A stretch of 64,000 nucleotides of DNA from Fragum whitleyi (lineage: Eukaryota; Mollusca; Bivalvia; Cardiida; Cardiidae): positions 57,651,642 through 57,715,641 of the forward strand of contig OX411544.1 in the NCBI GenBank assembly GCA_948146395.1. Reading direction: 5' to 3'. The notes under the pieces were generated by a model that ran no database searches, had not been told where the DNA came from, and worked only from the letters and a program-made list of their open reading frames with translations. Shown piece after piece: positions 32,831-46,600 of the stretch. Made by a program: the position numbers and the translations under genes. Within the stretch, counting starts at the first letter, position 1. Every line of letters begins with the position of its first letter.

Positions 32831-35718
32831 AGCTCACCTGAGTATGAAGTGCTGCAGGTGAGCTATTGTGATCATGCAATGTTCTGCGTCTGGCGTGCTT
32901 GGGCGTCATCCAGAATTTCTTTAAACATCTTCTCCTCTTTTACTGGAAAGCCAATCTTGATCAAACTTTACAGGAATGTTCCTTGTGTCAAGCTTTACCA
33001 AAGTTCTCAAATGAAGGGAAAAATAGGAAAATTTTAAAAAATTTTCTTCTCTGAAACCAGAAAGCATGGTTTCATATTTGGTATGTAGCATCATCTAGTG
33101 GACCTCTACCAAGTTTGTTTATATCAAAACCCTTGGGTCATATTTTGGCTTTGCCCGGGCGCAACCCTTTTAACAGAGAATCAAAGAGCGAAAAATCTTT
33201 AAAAATCTTCTTCTCTTATACTAGATGGCAGACAGCTTTCATTTAGTATGTAGCATCATCTAGTGGACCTCTACCAAGTTTGTTCATATCAAGACCCTCG
33301 GGTCATATTTGGGCTTTGCCTGGACGCAACCCTTTTTAGTTCACCTGAGCACAACATACTCAAGTGAGCTATTGTGATCACCTTTTGTCCGGCGGCCGTC
33401 AACAATTTCTTTAAACGACATCTCCTCCTAAAATAATTGGCCAATTTTAACCAAACTTGGCAGAAATGTTCCTTAGGTGATCCCCTTTAAGAATTGCTAA
33501 AAGAATTGAAATCGGTGAAAAACTCTGGTTGCTATGGTAACCAAAGTTAAAAATATAAGAAAATCTTTAAAATTCTTCTTCTTCTGAACGAGCAGCCCTA
33601 CAGCCTTGAAATTTGGCATGGATGATCAGCCCATAGACCTTAATAAAAATGGCTAAAATCATATTTGTTGGGCCACTAGGTGCGGAGCACCAGGGGGGAG
33701 GGGGTAGTATTTTGGGTAAATTGTGTAATCTTTAACCTTCTTCTTCTTCTGAACATGAAGCCCTACAGCCTTAAAATTTTGCATGGATGATCAGCTCATA
33801 GCCCTTAATAAAAACAGCTAAAGTCTTATCTGTTGGGCCATAAGGTATGGAGCACCAGGGGGAGGGGGTAGTACTTTGATGAAAATTTTGTAATCTTTAA
33901 CCTTTTTCTTCTTCTGAACCAGGAGTCCTACAGATTTGAATATTGGCATGGATGATCAGCATATGGACATTTATAAAAATAGCTAAAATCATGACTGTAG
34001 TTTCACCAGGTGCGGAACACCAGAGGGGAGAGGGAAGTACTTTTGTGAAAATTTTGTAATCTTTAACCTTCTTCTTCTTCTGAACCACAAGCCCAACAGA
34101 CTTGAAAATTGGCATGGAGGATCAGCTCATAGACTTTAATAAAAATAGCTTAAATCACGACTGTAATGCCACCAGGTGAGGAGCACCAGGGGGGAGGGGG
34201 TAGTACTTTGGTGAAAAAATTTTAACTTTAACCTTCATCTTCCAATGAACCTGGAGCCCTATAGACTTCAATATTGGCATGGATGATAAGCATATGGATC
34301 TAAAATAAACTAGCTAAAATCATGAATGTAGGGCCACCAGATGCGGAGCAATAGGGGGGAGGGGGTAGTACTTTGGATCAATTTTGAAATCTTTAACCTT
34401 ATTATTCTCCTGGATCAGGAACCCGACAGACTTGAAAATTGTCATGGATGATCAATATATTGACATTAATAAAAAAAGCTAACATCATGCTGTAGGGTCA
34501 CCAGGTGCTGAGTGTCTTTGGGAGGGGGTAGTACTTTGGATCATTTTTGAAATCTTTATACTTCTTCTAATGAACTAGGAGTCCTACAGACTTGAAAATT
34601 GGTATGGATGATCAGCATATGGACATTAATTGAATTAGCTAAAATCATGACTGTAGATTCACCAGGTGCAGAGCATCTTGGGGTATGGGGGAGTGCTTTG
34701 TTGAGAATTTTGAATCCCTACAGCCTTTATATTTGACATGGATTGATCAACTCATTAAAGAAAACTTTAAAAGTCTCAGACTCAGCCTTTATATCTGGCA
34801 TAGATTAGCTGATCACAGACCTTTTATGAAAAAAGCTTAAATAAATAATGACCAGGGAAGTAGCAGAGGGGAGGGGGGAGGATTATTTCAAATGTTATCT
34901 GATTGAATAAGTGAAAATCTCTTTTTCTGTGGTTGCATGGACATACCTAGGTAATGAAGCTTTTTTTCTCAGGTGAGCGACCCAGGGCCAACGGCCCTCT
35001 TGTTACAAAGAAACAAAGAGCAAAAATCTTTAAAAAATCTTCTTCTCTGAAACCAGAAGGCAGACAGCTTTCATATTTGGTATGTAGCATTATCTAGTTG
35101 GCCTCTACCAACTTTGTACATATCAAGACCCTGGGGTCACATTTGGGCTTTGCCCAGGCGAATCCCTTTTCGCTCCTCTGAGCACGAAGGGTAATTAAAG
35201 GAAATTCTTCAAAAATCTTCTTCTCCGAAACCAGAAGTTAGACAGCTTTCATATTTTGTATGTAGCATCATCTAGTGGATCTCTACCAAGTTTGTTCATA
35301 TCAAGACCCTGGGATAATATTTTGGCTCCACCTGGGTGCAACCCTTTTTACATAGAATGAAAGAATGAAAATCTTTAAAAATTTGAAACCAGAGGGCATA
35401 CAGCATTCATATTTGGTATGTAGCATTATCTAATGGGCCCCTACCAAGTCTGTTTATATCAAGACCCTGGGGTCATATTTGGGCTCCATGCTGGCGCATC
35501 CCTTTTAGCTCATCTGAGCATGTTGGGTGCATCCTTTTTAACATAGAATCAAAGAGTGAAAAGGCACATCCTTCTTGCTTTTGGCTGAAAATATTTCATG
35601 GTATTGATCCTATGTAGAAATGATCTCCTTTTTAAAATCTGCCTATTTAATTTATGTGATGTCCCAGGGGTCAAAGAGACTCAGGTTAGCGATCTAGGAC
35701 CATCATGGTCCTCTTGTT
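32831..35718 (-). mobile_element. Tandem-core element, family B, interrupted by a family A element
   Basis: Minus orientation. The 3' hairpin is at 32831 (AGCTCACC...GGTGAGCT, AAAAA outside) and the head AACAAGAGGACC is at 35718, with the GGACCATGATGGTCC palindrome. CATTTAGTATGTAGCATCAT/TATGTAGCATCATCTAGTGG-type units lie on both sides of the insertion 33338-35004. Outside the insertion, units match 4418-5841. Confidence 0.85.
33338..35004 (-). mobile_element. Tandem-core element, family A, complete nested copy
   Basis: The head at 35004 reads AACAAGAGGGCCGTTGGCCC then TCGCTCACCTGAG. About ten units contain GGGAGGGGGTAGTACTTT and TAGCTAAAATCATG (plus-strand view). The 3' hairpin ends at 33338. 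It lies in the T-run (plus-strand view) of a family B unit without a target duplication. It supplies the head missing from the copy at 1-1181. Confidence 0.85.
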
Positions 35719-36394
35719 TCACTAAAAAATCTTTTCCTCACTAACCAGTGGGCCAATTTCATTGAAACTTTGCATAGATTTTCCTTGGGAGACCCTTAAC
35801 TCAAATTGTTAAAAAAAAAAATGATTGACCCCCAAATATGGGTGTGGCAGGGCAGGGCTCATTTTCCATATAAAATCTTAAAAAATCTTCTCCTCCCAAA
35901 CCAGTGGGCCAATTTCAATGAAACTTAGCATGGATGTTCCTTGGGTGACCCTTTGCTTAAATTGTTGAAGAAATTTTGATTGCCCCCAAATGTGGGTTTG
36001 GGCGTGGCATTTTTTCAGGTTAAAATCTTCTTCTCCCAAACCATTGGGCTGATTTCAATGAAACTTGACATGGTTGTTTTTTTGGTGATGCTTTTCTTAA
36101 ATTGTTAAAGAAATTTTCATTGACCCCAAAATATGGGCGTGGCAGCTTGTGCTTGATTTTCCTTTATAATCTTCAAAAATCATCTTCCCACAATCAATTT
36201 AATTCATATGAAACTTGTCATGAATGTTCAATGTATGACCATCTTTTAAATTGTACCTGAAATTATTTTTAGAAAAGTATCACCGGGGGATCTCTAACAT
36301 ATGTGTGTGAGTTCTTTATTTTGGGATAATTTCGGAATGAACTAAGTCAAGACAATATTTAGTTTCCAATTATCAATTTCTATAATTTGCTATT
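35719..36394 (-). repeat. Degenerate family E-like core units
   Basis: Four units with CAGTGGGCCAATTTCA(A)TGAAACTT, CCTTGGGTGACCCTTT and ATGGGCGTGGCAG-like sequence (35750, 35895, 36040 and 36190) resemble 19837-20360. No ends are found; the family B element may have inserted at its edge. Confidence 0.6.
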
Positions 36395-36498
36395 CACCCA
36401 GTAAAAATAGTTGTCATTGTTTGTTAAATTACGAAATTAATATTGAGATATGAAATTAATAATTTAGAATTAATAATGACAACTATTTTTACAGGGTG
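36395..36498. mobile_element. Small TIR MITE, 104 bp
   Basis: The ends CACCCAGTAAAAATAGTTGT and ACAACTATTTTTACAGGGTG are 24-bp inverted repeats (with the following CATT/AATG), one mismatch. The interior is AT-rich and non-coding. Confidence 0.85.
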
Positions 36499-36697
36499 AC
36501 AAAAGTCTACTTCATGCAATCACCTTTATGTTGGCAAGAATAAAATTAAAGGGTATGCAGGATAATGGTGATTAAGTATTTTAGTGCAATTTGGTCAAGA
36601 CCAAGTAAATTAAAACAAAATAGTTCTAAAGAGACTTCAAAGTCTTGTTTTCTAGCAGTCAGCTTTCTTAAATGAAAGTATAAATGTATCACTTTTT

Positions 36698-37461
36698 AGC
36701 TCACCTGAGCACAAATTGCTCAAGGTGAGCTATTGTGATCGTACAATGTCCGGTGTCCGTCGTCAGTCGTGCATCCTCCGTCGTCCACAATTTCTTTCTA
36801 CATCTTCTACTTCTAAACCTGTGGGCCAATCTTGATGAAACTTGGGATGTTCCTTGTGACAAGCTCTACCAAAGTTGTTCATATAAATGAAATCCAGCCT
36901 TAACTTTCCCTTTACCCTAAACAAAAAAGGATAAAAATAGGAAAATCTTTAAAAATCTTCTTTTCTGAAACCAGATGGCAGACAGCCCTGATATTTGGTA
37001 TGTAGCATCATCTTGTGGAACCCTACCAAGTTTGTTTATATCAAAACCCTTGGGTCATATTTTGGCTTTGCCCGGGTGCATCCCTTTTTACAGAGAATCA
37101 AAGAGCGAAAAATCTTTAAAAATCTTTAAAAATCTTCTTCTCTTATACTAGATGGCAGACAGCTTTCATTTAGTATGTAGCATCATCTAGTAAACCTCTA
37201 CCAAGTTTGTTCATATCAAGACCCTTGGGTCATATTAGGGCTTTGCCCAGGCGCACCCCTTTTAGCTCCTTTGAGCACGAAGGGTAAAATTAGGAAAATC
37301 TTCTAAAATCTTCTTCTCTAAAACCAGATGGCTGACAGCTTTCATATTTGGTATGTAGCATCATCTAGTTGACCTCCACCAAGTTTGCTCATATCAAGAC
37401 CCTCTGGATCATATTTGGGCTCCAACAGGGCACATCCTGTTTAGCTCATCTGAGCACGATG
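36698..37461 (-). mobile_element. Tandem-core element, family B, truncated copy
   Basis: The 3' hairpin is at 36698 (AGCTCACC...GGTGAGCT, AAAAA outside), followed by GTCGTCAGTCGTGCATCCTC and family B units up to about 37461, where it stops inside a unit without a head. Confidence 0.8.
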
Positions 37462-37667
37462 TAATGAAGATCTAATGATTCCAATAATCTTGCTTTGTCG
37501 GTTAGCTAAATTGTTGATTCGTGATACCTAAAAGGTATGACTAAAATGATTATCAAGCCGACACAATTTCTAACATTTATCGCATATATGCGACTTGAAG
37601 TTACGATCCGGGTGGTAATCAATTGTCATGTCACTTACACTAAGCAAGTTCATCGTGGATCAATCAA

Positions 37668-38056
37668 TGAGGAGATATAGTAATGGTCTCCGTCCATCAT
37701 TCCATGGTTCTGTCACTAAACTTGTCTAGGGGAATATCTCCTAAAGTATAATAGCTATCAACTTGAAACTTTATGGGTGCATATTTCTCATGGAGGAGAA
37801 GTGCAGTGCATAAGAACTTTAACTCTTGCTTGCATTGTTTGGAGTCATTGCCCTTTGTTATTTCAAATACTTAGATTTTGCCCTCAGCATATCTCCTATA
37901 GTTAATAGCTATCAACTTGAAACTTTATGCCCTTTGTTATTTTAAAGACTTAGGGGGGTAAATCTCGTAAAGTACAAAATAATCCTTAATCTATTAGCCT
38001 TAAGTTTACATTCAAGCTTTCGCAAGGGGATGGCCCTGTCCGACATGACTCTTATG
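37668..38056 (-). mobile_element. Family I element, short decayed copy
   Basis: The head region on minus, CATAAGAGTCATGTCGGACA then GGGCCATCCCCTTGCG, matches the 32601 head in pattern. Two to three units contain TTGCCCTTTGTTATTTTAAAG and ATATCTCCTA. Confidence 0.6.
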
Positions 38057-39403
38057 TCTATAATATCTTTAAAATTAGATTTGAGTGAAATATGAGATTG
38101 CTTGAAAACCCAGAGATTCCTTTGTATCTATTTCCTTTGACCCAGTTCAGATGCATTGCTTCAATTCAAGATAGTATTGATAATTCCTATTTGTTATGCA
38201 GTGTAACCGTCATGATTTAGACTTTATGACAAGACATTAATCAGTCACTTTTTAAGTAAGGATATCATTGTCATGGAGACTTTTCAAATTATAAATCCTC
38301 ATTCTGTTTTGCCTTATTTCATAAACAGGGTCTTTTTGCCCACATTTAATCAAAATCATGTATGGAGGTTCGATTCCTTCCCCAGACTATATAAAATGCT
38401 GGTGCTCAAAGGGACAAATTGTCTGGAGGTCCCACATGATTTTGATATGAAAACATAATTATATGATTAAATTGTCAGTTAAGAACAAATAACATTGTGT
38501 TAAAAAAGTACAAGTGATTGGTTAACTGTTCATTTCAATATACATTATGCATAGCAGTTATTATTTTGACATTTCGAGAAAAAGACAAGTTTTACTTTTT
38601 TAATACTATATTTCTAATTATTTTGAATCGATATTGATTTTAGAAGGAGTTTTGACTAAAATTCATGGGAAGTAATAAAATATGGCAAATTTCATCCGAA
38701 CAAAAATTTATCAATATTGCATAACCTTCGTTTGAAAAATACATACTTTTCTCTTTTGGTGTCTTCACAATCCTAAAAATCCACATCAGCAATATAAGTT
38801 GTATGATGATTTATTTGATTTGAATGAAAATGTGATCATTTTGTATGATTTCCAAGTGTTTTTTTTTTCTCAATGATTTCAGAGTGTTTAAATTTGCCTC
38901 AATGAAAACCATTCTAAATTGCTCACTCAGTGCTCCATTCATTAATTCCAAACACTCACCCAAACCTATTCAAAAATGCCGCAAATCACTGAAAATATAA
39001 GATTAACAACTACCTTCAAAATGAAAATAGCTGCAAAAATCCATGATTTTACTGACATATTTGAAAGTGTTGAACATCTGATTATTTCTTAATAGGAAGC
39101 TATTTATAACTAGGTATAGAAGTTGTATGCATAGTTTATTAAAGGGAGGTAATAAATATTGGTAATTTTGTTCAACCTGAACAAATTTTTCTGTATTTAC
39201 ATCCCTTTAATTCTGAAAACTCATCACACTCATTTAAATTCGTTTCAAAAGCATTCCTTTATCATTCTTCATGTCAATATCAATGTTTTAAAGTGTTGCT
39301 ATTTCAACAAAGCTGTTCAGCACTTTATGAAAAAATGAGGTTTAAACAATTTTGGAGTGGTTTGGACAAATTCATTGTTCTAATTGCTATGATAGGGACC
39401 ATT
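38057..39403. other. Gene-free AT-rich flank of the satellite
   Basis: No exon was seen. A lone box-B-like GGTTCGATTCC occurs near 38368 without a tRNA fold. The remainder is unique AT-rich sequence. Confidence 0.5.
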
Positions 39404-42400
39404 TCTGCAGAATGAGCTGGGGCTATATGTTGGATATATAAGAAACATTTGTGCAGAAACAAATATATCTAATAGGTAAGTACAATAACTAACATATAGC
39501 CTCAGCTTGTTCTTTACAAATTTATCTAATAGGTAAGTATAATATCCAACAAATAGCCTCAGCTCATTTAGAAGAAATGTATCTAAAAGGAAAAGAAAAT
39601 TCAAATATTAAGCCTGGGCTCATTCTAATTACTAAGATGCATTTACCTAGGAAAATGCCAAACATATAGCCCCAGTTCATTCATCAGAAATGCATCAAAT
39701 AGGTTAGTATAATATCCAACATATAGCCCCAGCTCATTCTTCACAAATATATCTCATAGTGTAGTATAATCTCATACATATAGCCCCAGCTCATTCTAAG
39801 TAAATATATCTAATAGGTAAATATAATATCCCTCATATAGCCCCAGCTCATTCTTCACAAATTTATCTAATTGGTCAACACAATATCCTACATATAGCCC
39901 CAGCTCATTCTTCACAAATGCATCAGAAAGGTTAGTATAATATCCAACATATAGCCCCGGCTCATTCTTCACAAACATATCTAATAGGTAAGTATGATAT
40001 CCAACATATAAACCCAGCTCTTTCTTCACAAATTTATCTCATAGGTTTGTATAATATCTTACATATAGCCCCAGCTTATTCTTCACAAATGCATCGAATA
40101 GAGTAATATATTATCCAACATATAGCCCCGGCTCATTCTTCACAAATATATCCAATAGGTTAGTATAATATCCCACATATAGCCCCAGCTCATTCTTCAC
40201 AAATATATCTTATACTTAAGTATAATATCCCACATATAGCCCCAGCTCATTCTTCACAAATATATGTAAAAGGAAGGTACAATATCCCACATATAGCCCC
40301 AGGTCATTCTTCACAAATATATCTCATAGGTTAGTATAATATCCAACATATAGCCCCAGCTCATTCTTCACAAAGAAATCTAATAGTTAAGTATTATATC
40401 CAACATATAGCCCCAGCTCATTCTTCACAAATATATGTAATAGGTTAGTAGAATATCCCACATATAGCCCCAGGTCATACTTCACAAATATACCTTATAG
40501 GTAAGTATAATATCCAACATATAGCCCCAGCTCATTCTTCACAAAGAAATCTAATAGTTTTGTATTATATCCAACATATAACCCCAGCTCATTCTTCACA
40601 AAAATATGTAATAGGTAGGTACAATATCCCACATATAGCCCCAGGTCATTCTTCACAAATATATCTCATAGGTTAGTATAATCTCATACATATAGCCCCA
40701 GCTCATTTCATAGCAAATATATCTAATAGGTAAATAATATCCCACATAAAGCCTCAGCTCATTCTTCACAAATTAATCTAATGTGTAAACACAATATCCT
40801 ACATATAGCCCCAGCTCATTCTTCAGAAATGCATCAGAAAGGTTAGTATAATATCCCAGATATAGCCCCAGCTCATTCTTCACAAATATATCTAATAAGT
40901 CAGTTTAATATCCCACATATAACCCCAGCTCATTCTTCAAAAATATATCTCATAGTGAAGTATAATATCCAACATATAGCCCACGCGCATTCTTCACAAA
41001 GAAATCTTATAGTTTAGTATCATATCCAACATATAGCCCCAGCTCATTCTTCAAAAATATTTGTAATAGGTAGGTACAATATCACACATATAGCCCGGGG
41101 TCATACTATACAAATATACCTAATAGGTTAGTATAATATCCAACATATAGCCCCAGCTCATTCTTCACAAAGATATCTAATAGTTTAGTTATATATCCAA
41201 CATATAGCCCAAGCTCATTCTTCACAAATATATGTAATAGGTAGGTATAATATCCCATATTTAGCCCCAGCTCATTCTTCTCAAATATATCGAATAGGTT
41301 AGTATAATATCAAACATATAGCCCCAGCTCATTCTTAGCAAATTTATCTAATAGGTAAATATAATAATCCACATATAGCCCCAGCTCATTTTTCACAAAT
41401 TTATCTAATTGGTAAACACAATATCCTACATATAGCCCCAGCTCATTCTTCAGAAATGCATCAGAAAGGTTAGTATAAAATCCCACATATAGCCCCAGCT
41501 CATTCTTCACAAATATATCTAATAGGTAAGTATAATATCCCACAAATAGCCCCAGCTCATTCTTCACGAATATATCTCATAGCGTAATATGATATCCAAC
41601 ATATAGCCCACGCTCATTCTTCACAAAGAAATCTAATAGTTTAGTATTATATCCAACATAGCCCCAGCTCATTCTTCTCAAAAGTATGTAACAGGTAGGT
41701 ACAATATCCTACATATAGCCCGAGGTCATACTATACAAATATACCTAATAGGTTAGTATAATATCAAACATATTGACCAAGCTCATTCTTCACAAATGCA
41801 TCAGAAAGGTTAGTATAATATGCAACATATAGCCCCAGTTCATTCTTCACAAATATATCTAATAGGTAAAAATGATATCCAACATATAAACCCAGCTCAT
41901 TCTTCACAAATTAATCTCATAGGTTCGTATAATATCTTACATATAGCCCCAGCTCATTCTTCACAAATGCATTGAATAGGTTAGTATAATATCCAACATA
42001 TAGCCCCAGCTCATTTTTCACAAATATATCTAATAGGTAAGTATAATATCCCACATATAGCCCGAGCTCATTCTTCACAAATTTATCTAATAGTATGTAT
42101 AATATCCCACATATAGCCCTAGCTCATTCTTCACAAATATATCTCATAGTGTAGTATAATATCAAACATATAGTCCACGCGCATTCTTCACAAAGAAATC
42201 TAATAGTTTAGTATTATATCCAACATATAGCTTCAGCTCATTCTTCACATATATATGTAATAGGTAGGTACAATATCCCACATATAGCCCCAGGTCATAC
42301 TATACAAATATACCTAATAGGTTAGTATCAAAGTACTGACAGTACTGAAAGCCAGGTCTTGAGTACATGTAAATGGTTGAACTCGTTCTCCTTTCAGGGA

Positions 42401-42579
42401 GAAACAAAACATAATAAAGTACAAAAAAGTAATTGTAACCTCAAATTTTAGAGACTTGCATAAAATCTCACAAAAGAAAAAAAAAGCATTACAAAAATAT
42501 ACATACGCAATATCATGAGTTTCGGTTTAAACCTATTTATTTTACATCGATTGGGAAACAAGTTCTTACAACTTAGATT

Positions 42580-42738
42580 AATCCCTCTCGATACTGCTTC
42601 CTGGAAAATTCACCAGTACTCGCGCCGAACGTGTGGGCCAATGAAAGACCCAAGATCGATAGCCGCTCCCGGGAATCGAACTGGGTCAAGAGGCAGACGC
42701 TCTACCTCTAGACCACGGACACCACACAGTGTGTGAGT
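42580..42738 (-). mobile_element. SINE family 2, copy 2
   Basis: The minus-strand head has box A TGGTCTAGAGGTAGAGCG and box B AGTTCGATTCCCGG. The body has TCTTTCATTGGCCCAC and GAGTACTGGTGAATTTTCC, matching 3378-3600. The 3' end is not defined. Confidence 0.75.
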
Positions 42739-43264
42739 ACATTGTATTGGTCAGAGGATATGAAACACATCTAAAATAATAAAAAATATTTCAAACGATA
42801 GAAAATTGTTTTTTCCTTTTTCTCTTGATGATATGCAGTACTTCCGAAATGATTGGTTGAGATAACCCTATATCACCCCATTAACTATTCAACGCCAGCA
42901 TCTTGTATCCTGTAGCAGACGACTTTAAAATAGATTGATTCAAAAGCAAAATATGCTCCTAATGAGTCATTTGGTATAAAAAATCCAAAGATATTATAAA
43001 AATTGTCGACATATCAGCCCAGCAAAGCACACCGCTGTTGCGAAGGTCATGCTTATTGCTTAAAGACGTCGCATATGTTGCGTCTCAAATTATGAAAAAA
43101 AAATAATAAAAGAAAAAAGAAAAATAGAAATAATAGAAAAATGAGAGAACTTCTCAATATCTTGCTCCAAAATGATCCCTGGATCGGATCTTTGTTGAAA
43201 TTTTTAGGGTGTAACAGACGTTAAAAAACTAAAAAAAAAAAAAAAAAAAAAAAACACATGTTTC

Positions 43265-43350
43265 GCCGATTGTTCGCCTCGAACCCACGCCGCGAATGTA
43301 CAAAAGTTTACGGGCTTCAGACGTATACGTTAGGCTATGGCCACTCCGAC
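43265..43350 (-). pseudogene. tRNA-like sequence, class II type, degenerate
   Basis: The minus strand begins GTCGGAGTGGCC, continues with AGCCTAACG, and ends with GTGGGTTCGAGGCG (box B). The middle is long, as in tRNA-Ser/Leu. The 3' end cannot pair with the GTCGGAG acceptor strand, so a working tRNA is unlikely. It may be a SINE head or a tRNA pseudogene. Confidence 0.4.
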
Positions 43351-43653
43351 TAAACGTCAGCGAATTTTAAGACTATATATTATTGATTTCCTAAAATAGG
43401 ATCCTTTCCTACGCGATTTACGATTGTGTAAAAAATATTCATATAGTTTACGGACCCAAAAGAATTGTCTTGTTGTTATTTTGATTTAACTAAAATGGCA
43501 GTCAAGTTAAAGCCGAAATGATACAGCAATTAGCGGTTTTCGGTCTGTGCACACGAAGAACTACTTTTTGATTTTGGCGGTGAAGAGGTCAACAATTTCC
43601 ATCCCGTCTGGCAGCAATAAAGCCAGTATACTGAAAGTATACCTGGCTTTAAT

Positions 43654-46600
43654 AATATCCAACATATAGCCCCAGCTCATTCTTCACAAAGAAATATAAT
43701 AGTTTAGTAATATATCCAACATATAGTCCCAGCTCATTCTTGTCAAATATATGTTATAGGTGGGTACAATATCCCACATATAGCCCCAGGTCATTCTTCA
43801 CAAATATATCTCATAGGTTAGTATAATATCCAACATATAGCCCCAGCTCATTTCATAGCAAATATATCTAATAGGTAAATAATATCCCACATAAAGCCTC
43901 AGCTCATTCTTCACAAATTTATCTAATTTGTAAACACAATATCCTACATATAGCCCCTGCTCATTCTTCACAAATGCATCAGAAAGGTTAGTATAATATC
44001 CCACATATAGCCCCAGCTCATTCTTCACAAATATATCTAATAGGTTAGTATAAAATCCAACTTATAGCCCAAGCTCATTCGGCACAAATATATCTAATAG
44101 GTTAGTATAATATCCAACATATAGCCCCAGCTCATTCTTCACAAAGAAATCTAATAGTTAGTATTATATCCAACATATAGCCCCAGCTCATTCTTCACAA
44201 ATATATGTAATAGGTAGGTACAATATCCCACATATAGCCCCAGGTCATTCTTCACAAATATATCTCATAGGTTAGTATAATATCCAACCTATAGCCCCAG
44301 CTTATTCTTGGCAAATATATCTAATAGGTAAATAAAATATCCAACATATAGCCCCAGCTCATTTTTCACAAATTAATCTAATTGGTAAACACAATATCCT
44401 ACATTAAGCCCCAGCTCATTCTTCAGAAATGCATCAGAAAGGTAAATATAATATCCCACATATAGCCCCAGTTCATTCTTCAAAAATATATCTCAGTGTA
44501 GTATAATATCCAACATATAGCCCACGCGCATTCTTCACAAAGAAATCTAATAGTTTAGTATTATATCCAACAAATAGCCCCAGCTCATTCTTCAAAAATA
44601 TATGTAATAGGTAGAAACAATATCCCACATAAAGCCCCAGGTCATACTATACAAATATACCTTATAGGTTAGTATAATATCCAACATATAGCCCCAGCTC
44701 ATTCTTTACAAAGAAATCTAATAGTTTAGTAATATATCCAACATATAGCCCAAGCTCATTCTTCACAAATATATGTTTTAGGTTAGTATAATATCCCACA
44801 TATAGCCCCAGGTCATTCTTCACAAATATATCTAATAGGTAAGTATAATATCAAACATATAAACCCAGCTCATTCTACACAAATTTATCTAATTGGTAAG
44901 TATAATATCTTACATATAGCCCCAGCTCATTCTTCACAAATGCATTGAATAGGTTAGTATAATATCCAACATATAGCCCCAGCTCATTTTTCACAAATAT
45001 ATCTAATAGGTAAGTATAATATCCCACATATAGCCCGAGCTCATTCTTCACAAATTTATCTAATAGTAAGTATAATATCCCACATATAGCCCTAGCTCAT
45101 TCTTCACAAATATATCTCATAGTGCAGTATAATATCAAACATATAGTCCACGCGCATTCTTCACAAAGAAATCTAATAGTTTAGTATTATATCCAACATA
45201 TAGCCCCAGCTCATTCTTCACATATATATGTAATAGGTAGGTACAATATCCCACATATAGCCCCAGGTCATACTATACAAATATACCTAATAGGTCAGTA
45301 TAATATCCAACATATAGCCCCAGCTCATTCTTCACAAAGAAATCTAATAGTTTAGTATTATATCCAACAAATAGCCCCAGCTCATTCTTGTCAAATATAT
45401 GTTATAGGTGGGTACAATATCCCACATATAGCCCCAGGTCATTCTTCACAAATATATCTCATAGGTTAGTATAATATCCAACATATAGCCCCAACTCATT
45501 TCATAGCAAATATATCTAATAGGTAAATATAATATCCCACATGTAGCCTCAGCTCATTCTTCACAAATTTTTCTAATTTGTAAACACAATATCCTACATA
45601 TAGCCCCTGCTCATTCTTCACAAATGCATCAGAAAGGTTAGTATAATATCCCACATATAGCCCCAGCTCATTCTTCACAAATATATCTAATAGGTTAGTA
45701 TAAAATCCAACTTATAGCCCAAGCTCATTCGGCACATATATATCTAATAGGTTAGTATAATATCCAACATATAGCCCCAGCTCATTCTTCACAAAGAAAT
45801 CTAATAGTTAGTATTATATCCAACATATAGCCCCAGCTCATTCTTCACAAATATATGTAATAGGTAGGTACAATATCCCACATATAGCCCCAGGTCATTC
45901 TTCACAAATATATTTCATAGGTAAGTATAATATCCAACCTATAGCCCCAGCTTATTCTTGGCAAATATATCTAATAGGTAAATAAAATATCCAACATATA
46001 GCCCCAGCTCATTCTTCACAAATTAATCTAATTGGTAAACACAATATCCTACATATAGCCCCAGCTCATTCTTCAGAAATGCATCAGAAAGGTAAATATA
46101 ATATCCCACATATAGCCCCAGCTCATTCTTCAAAAATATATCTCAGTGTAGTATAATATCCAACATATAGCCCACGCGCATTCTTCACAAAGAAATCTAA
46201 TAGTTTAGTATTATATCCAACAAATAGCCCCAGCTCATTCTTCAAAAATATATGTAATAGGTAGAAACAATATCCCACATATAGCCCCAGGTCATACTAT
46301 ACAAATATACCTTATAGGTTAGTATAATATCCAACATATAGCCCCAGCTCATTCTTCACAAAGAAATCTAATAGTTTAGTAATATATCCAACATATAGCC
46401 CAAGCTCATTCTTCACAAATATATGTTTTAGGTTAGTATAATATCCCACATATAGCCCCAGGTCATTCTTCACAAATATATCTAATAGGTAAGTATAATA
46501 TCAAACATATAAACCCAGCTCATTCTACACAAATTTATCTAATTGGTAAGTATAATATCTTACATATAGCCCCAGCTCATTCTTCACAAATGCATTGAAT

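Larger units (their letters stand above)
42329..43653. other. 1.33-kb non-satellite island inside the array
   Basis: Satellite sequence stops at GGTTAGTAT and resumes with AATATCCAAC, as if an insertion split a unit. The left edge has AAAGCCAGGT (42348-42357) and the right edge has its complement ACCTGGCTTT (43641-43650). The right edge is a hairpin at 43619-43650 (AAAGCCAG..TATAC / GTATACCTGGCTTT), and the left edge has an AGTACTGACAGTACT hairpin. Inside are a SINE family 2 copy, an A24 tract (43231-43254) and a tRNA-like pseudo sequence. It could be a composite mobile element with hairpin ends; the type is not identified. Confidence 0.6.

Noticed and set aside
38360..38380. tRNA or SINE from a lone GGTTCGATTCC
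   Set aside because: No box A at the proper distance and no clover-leaf fold.
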